From Thermoplasmata archaeon (GTDB taxonomy: Archaea; Thermoplasmatota; Thermoplasmata; Thermoplasmatales; Aciduliprofundaceae): a stretch of 7,701 nucleotides of DNA. Position 1 is the stretch's first letter. Each line of letters starts with the position of its first letter. The stretch is from the NCBI GenBank assembly GCA_021160945.1, contig JAGHBQ010000195.1, positions 1 to 7,701 on the forward strand. Direction: 5' to 3'. A program made the translations under genes and the position numbers. The notes beneath the pieces were generated by a model. The model did not search any database and was not told the DNA's origin. It saw only the letters and a list, made by a program, of their open reading frames with translations. Shown piece by piece: positions 5,801 through 7,701 of this stretch.

Positions 5801-7417
5801 ATGAGAAAACTCTATCGAAAGGAAGAGGGAGATATAGGTATCGCCACTCTTATACTCTTTATAGCAATAATTATAGTGTCTGCTATAGCCTCCTCTCTTA
5901 TAATTTATGTAGGTGTAACCCTACGAGAGCAGGGTGAGAAGGTGGCTGCAGATGCCACTACCCAGATTACAAGTACTCTGAGAATATTAAATATCTTGGG
6001 AGATAGAGATATAAATGGGATGGATCCCTCAGTGGTGGGTGTAAAGGCACCAATTCGCGTTGATACCGATCCTCCCTCCGGTGGAGTGCTCAAAAATGTG
6101 TCAGTGAACAGTACTGAGCCCTTATCTGTTAAAATAGTATGGAACTCAGCCATAGATACAGGTAGTGGACTTGCAAAGGAGGAGATTTACCGTGTGAAAG
6201 GGGATACGAGCACACTTAAGTATGTTTTAAAGGATATCAATTTCATAAAAAACATGGGCTCACTGGTAGCCGTGCTTACCTCAGGATTTGGAGAGAATAG
6301 AGAATATGTAGATTACAATGTCTCCTCAGACAATACTTACGGATATGCGATAATAGGCTATGATATGGCAGGTAACGAGGAGCTTTACAGTGCGCTTAAT
6401 CAGACGGTTACCATATCTTCAGGTACAAAGGATTCCACCGCACCAAGTGGCAATATAGATTCCATAAGGCAGGCGGGATACGGAGTGCTCATCTCCTGGA
6501 CGGCCAGCGATAGCGGCAGCGGCATAGCTTATCAGAAGATTTACAGGTCTCAGAGTTCAATATCCGCGAGCAATGTGAACAACACCACACTCGTGGTCAT
6601 TGTAAGTTCAGATGTGAGGGTATACATGGATTATCCTCCTACCACCGGAACCTGGTACTATGCGATTGTGGGTTACGATAGGGCCGGTAATTACGCCCTT
6701 TACAATGCTACCACAGATCACATAGATGTTACAACAGTTGACAATGTTACTCCCCAAAATGTTGAAGGGCTGAGAGGTGAAACAGGTCAGTATTCAATAC
6801 ATCTTGAATGGAAACCAGTGGAAGATAAGGAAAGTGGAATCAAAGGTTACTATATTTACCGGGATACAGATTATCTGAAATTAACAACTCCTGAGATATT
6901 CAATCGCCAGCCTTATGCGTTTGTTAATACTACACATTTTTATGATTACAGCTATCTCCCTTATCAGACATACTATTATGCCGTTGTGGCTGTAGATAAC
7001 GCATCCAATCATGGTGAGGTTGTGGCACCGCAGAACTCAATCCAGGTGCTGCAGATAAAACTATCACTCGGTCCAGGTTCCAATCCGGTGGACTTCAATA
7101 CTGTAATAGTGGAGCTTACTGATGGAAAGATAGATGTCTCTCTCAAACTCAACTCCAGCGGGTTTGGAGTAATAGCTGCAGATGCCCAGCATTATGGAAT
7201 GGAAGCACTCAACGATCCCACAGGGGAATTCATTCAGAGCTATATCCTCGATGAGGGTGCTGTGGTTCTCATGTACATAAACGCCCGAAAAGTGGGATTG
7301 ACACTTACCCCGCAGACAAAGCTAACCATGAAGATAATCCCTGGCATGGGAGTGCCTATTTACAAGGTTATAAACATACCGTCAATAATGTTAAATAGGT
7401 ATGTGCAGATATATTGA
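5801..7417 (+). CDS. Large archaellin with inserted fibronectin-III-like modules
   Basis: This is the filament subunit of the archaellum. Residues 1-10 are a short charged leader ending RKEEG, then DIGIATLILFIAIIIV: a class III signal peptide, expected to be cut after G10 by the prepilin peptidase FlaK/PibD. The hydrophobic helix (about 12-40) and amphipathic continuation to about residue 68 would form the filament core. Residues 417-538 match the usual archaellin beta domain, with LSLGPGSNPVDF, LDEGAVVLMYIN, MKIIPGMGVP and the terminal YVQIY. Typical archaellins are about 200-230 residues. Here about 330 residues (88-412) are inserted, reading as three fibronectin-III-like repeats with a core Trp (W114, W233, W337), a (D/E)xGSG/ESGI turn, a (K)IYR strand and a closing strand such as AIVGYDRAGN. 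Eleven N-x-S/T sequons are present, ten in the insert. Intact, with a TATA box and ribosome site upstream, and coupled to the gene behind it. It may be the major subunit, a minor one or an adhesin-like variant; the sequence cannot say. Confidence 0.9.
   Translation: MRKLYRKEEGDIGIATLILFIAIIIVSAIASSLIIYVGVTLREQGEKVAADATTQITSTLRILNILGDRDINGMDPSVVGVKAPIRVDTDPPSGGVLKNVSVNSTEPLSVKIVWNSAIDTGSGLAKEEIYRVKGDTSTLKYVLKDINFIKNMGSLVAVLTSGFGENREYVDYNVSSDNTYGYAIIGYDMAGNEELYSALNQTVTISSGTKDSTAPSGNIDSIRQAGYGVLISWTASDSGSGIAYQKIYRSQSSISASNVNNTTLVVIVSSDVRVYMDYPPTTGTWYYAIVGYDRAGNYALYNATTDHIDVTTVDNVTPQNVEGLRGETGQYSIHLEWKPVEDKESGIKGYYIYRDTDYLKLTTPEIFNRQPYAFVNTTHFYDYSYLPYQTYYYAVVAVDNASNHGEVVAPQNSIQVLQIKLSLGPGSNPVDFNTVIVELTDGKIDVSLKLNSSGFGVIAADAQHYGMEALNDPTGEFIQSYILDEGAVVLMYINARKVGLTLTPQTKLTMKIIPGMGVPIYKVINIPSIMLNRYVQIY
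6062..7036 (+). repeat. Three tandem fibronectin-III-like modules within the archaellin
   Basis: Protein-level repeats at residues about 88-205, 211-312 and 315-412. Each has a Pro-containing entry, a Trp strand, a GSG or ESG turn, a strand with IYR and a final strand with a Tyr-rich start and an (A)GN or ASN turn. Units 1 and 2 are closest (AIIGYDMAGN against AIVGYDRAGN, both then followed by a LY pair); unit 3 has drifted (AVVAVDNASN). This suggests stepwise tandem duplication. Confidence 0.7.
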
Positions 7418-7421
7418 GGTG
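7416..7421 (+). promoter_or_regulatory. Ribosome binding site of the gene after archaellin
   Basis: GAGGTG begins inside the archaellin TGA and ends five bases before the ATG at 7427. It sets that start and implies translation coupled to archaellin. Confidence 0.7.
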
Positions 7422-7426
7422 TGCCT

Positions 7427-7701
7427 ATGACAGATAGAAGAAAGCAGGAAAAGATAAAAGCACTGCTCCGGAAGGCCTATGCTTTAGGCTATCAGGCGGG
7501 ATACTACAGACACTACGAATCAGTTGGTTGGATAAAAAGAGAGCTCCGTAAAATAGAGGAAATGGCTGAGGCCCTCGGAATAAAAGAGAAAGCCATGGAA
7601 ATATACAGGAAAGGCAAGTTGGACGGAGAGAGGAAGAGAAGTATCCTGTTGATAGGCGAAGAAGGAGCTAAAGAGGGAAGAATAAGGAAGAGGATATTTA
7701 C
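7427..7701 (+). CDS. Unrecognised charged helical protein, cut by the window end
   Basis: The first 91 codons are visible and the frame is still open at the edge. I do not recognise the family. The sequence is Lys/Arg/Glu-rich and almost entirely helical in character, with no signal peptide or membrane segment, so it is probably cytoplasmic. Notable patterns: AYALGYQAGYYRHYESVGWIK (residues about 17-37), then EEMAEALGIKEKAMEIYRKG and KLDGERKR, so Gly-Tyr and Lys-Gly spots punctuate the helices. It starts nine bases after the archaellin stop with a GAGGTG site, so it is almost surely in the same transcript. Archaellum operons often carry accessory genes (FlaC/D/E, FlaF, FlaG) right after the archaellins, but I see no clear match to any of these. 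A role in archaellum assembly or taxis signalling is inference from position only. Confidence 0.75.
   Translation, partial: MTDRRKQEKIKALLRKAYALGYQAGYYRHYESVGWIKRELRKIEEMAEALGIKEKAMEIYRKGKLDGERKRSILLIGEEGAKEGRIRKRIF

Noticed and set aside
1..7701. CRISPR array, tRNA or rRNA genes, insertion sequences.
   Set aside because: I saw no regular direct repeats, cloverleaf-like sequence, transposase-like protein or terminal inverted repeats on reading both strands by eye. A covariance-model scan would be more sensitive.

Overview
The window looks archaeal, most likely a moderate-GC euryarchaeon. An Aciduliprofundum/Thermoplasmatota-like host is my guess and is not shown by the sequence. The archaeal signature is strong: a TiaS gene (tRNA-Ile2 agmatidine synthesis, archaea only), an archaellin with a class III signal peptide, a CheF-like taxis adaptor, GAGGTG-type Shine-Dalgarno sites and AT-rich TATA-like boxes.

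Layout. Positions 1-193 are a non-coding or gene-edge stretch. A plus-strand cluster follows: a CheF-like protein (194-781), a QueD/PTPS-family enzyme (796-1278), QueC (1275-1985) and a 51-residue B-box-like zinc protein (1982-2137). The last three are chained by ATGA stop/start overlaps. QueD and QueC supply two steps toward preQ0, the precursor of archaeosine in tRNA; QueE and the tRNA-inserting enzymes are not in the window. TiaS (2120-3418, minus) meets this cluster tail to tail with an 18-base overlap, so two tRNA-modification functions sit back to back.

From 3472 to about 4877 on the minus strand lie two adjacent broken genes. Each reads well only if several single-base frameshifts are undone. 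The upstream one looks like a DUF6345-type protein (from memory). The downstream one is a membrane-anchored extracytoplasmic protein with a clear ribosome binding site. Intact genes on both sides argue for real decay rather than poor sequence.

An intact exonuclease III family gene (4914-5675, minus) is divergent from the most unusual gene here, a 538-residue archaellin (5801-7417, plus). About 330 residues, apparently three fibronectin-III-like modules rich in N-glycosylation sequons, are inserted between its N-terminal filament helix and its C-terminal archaellin beta domain. An unrecognised, highly charged helical protein begins 9 bases after its stop and runs off the window; it may belong to the archaellum operon. 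The CheF-like gene and the archaellin sit at opposite ends of the window, so motility functions flank the tRNA-modification genes.
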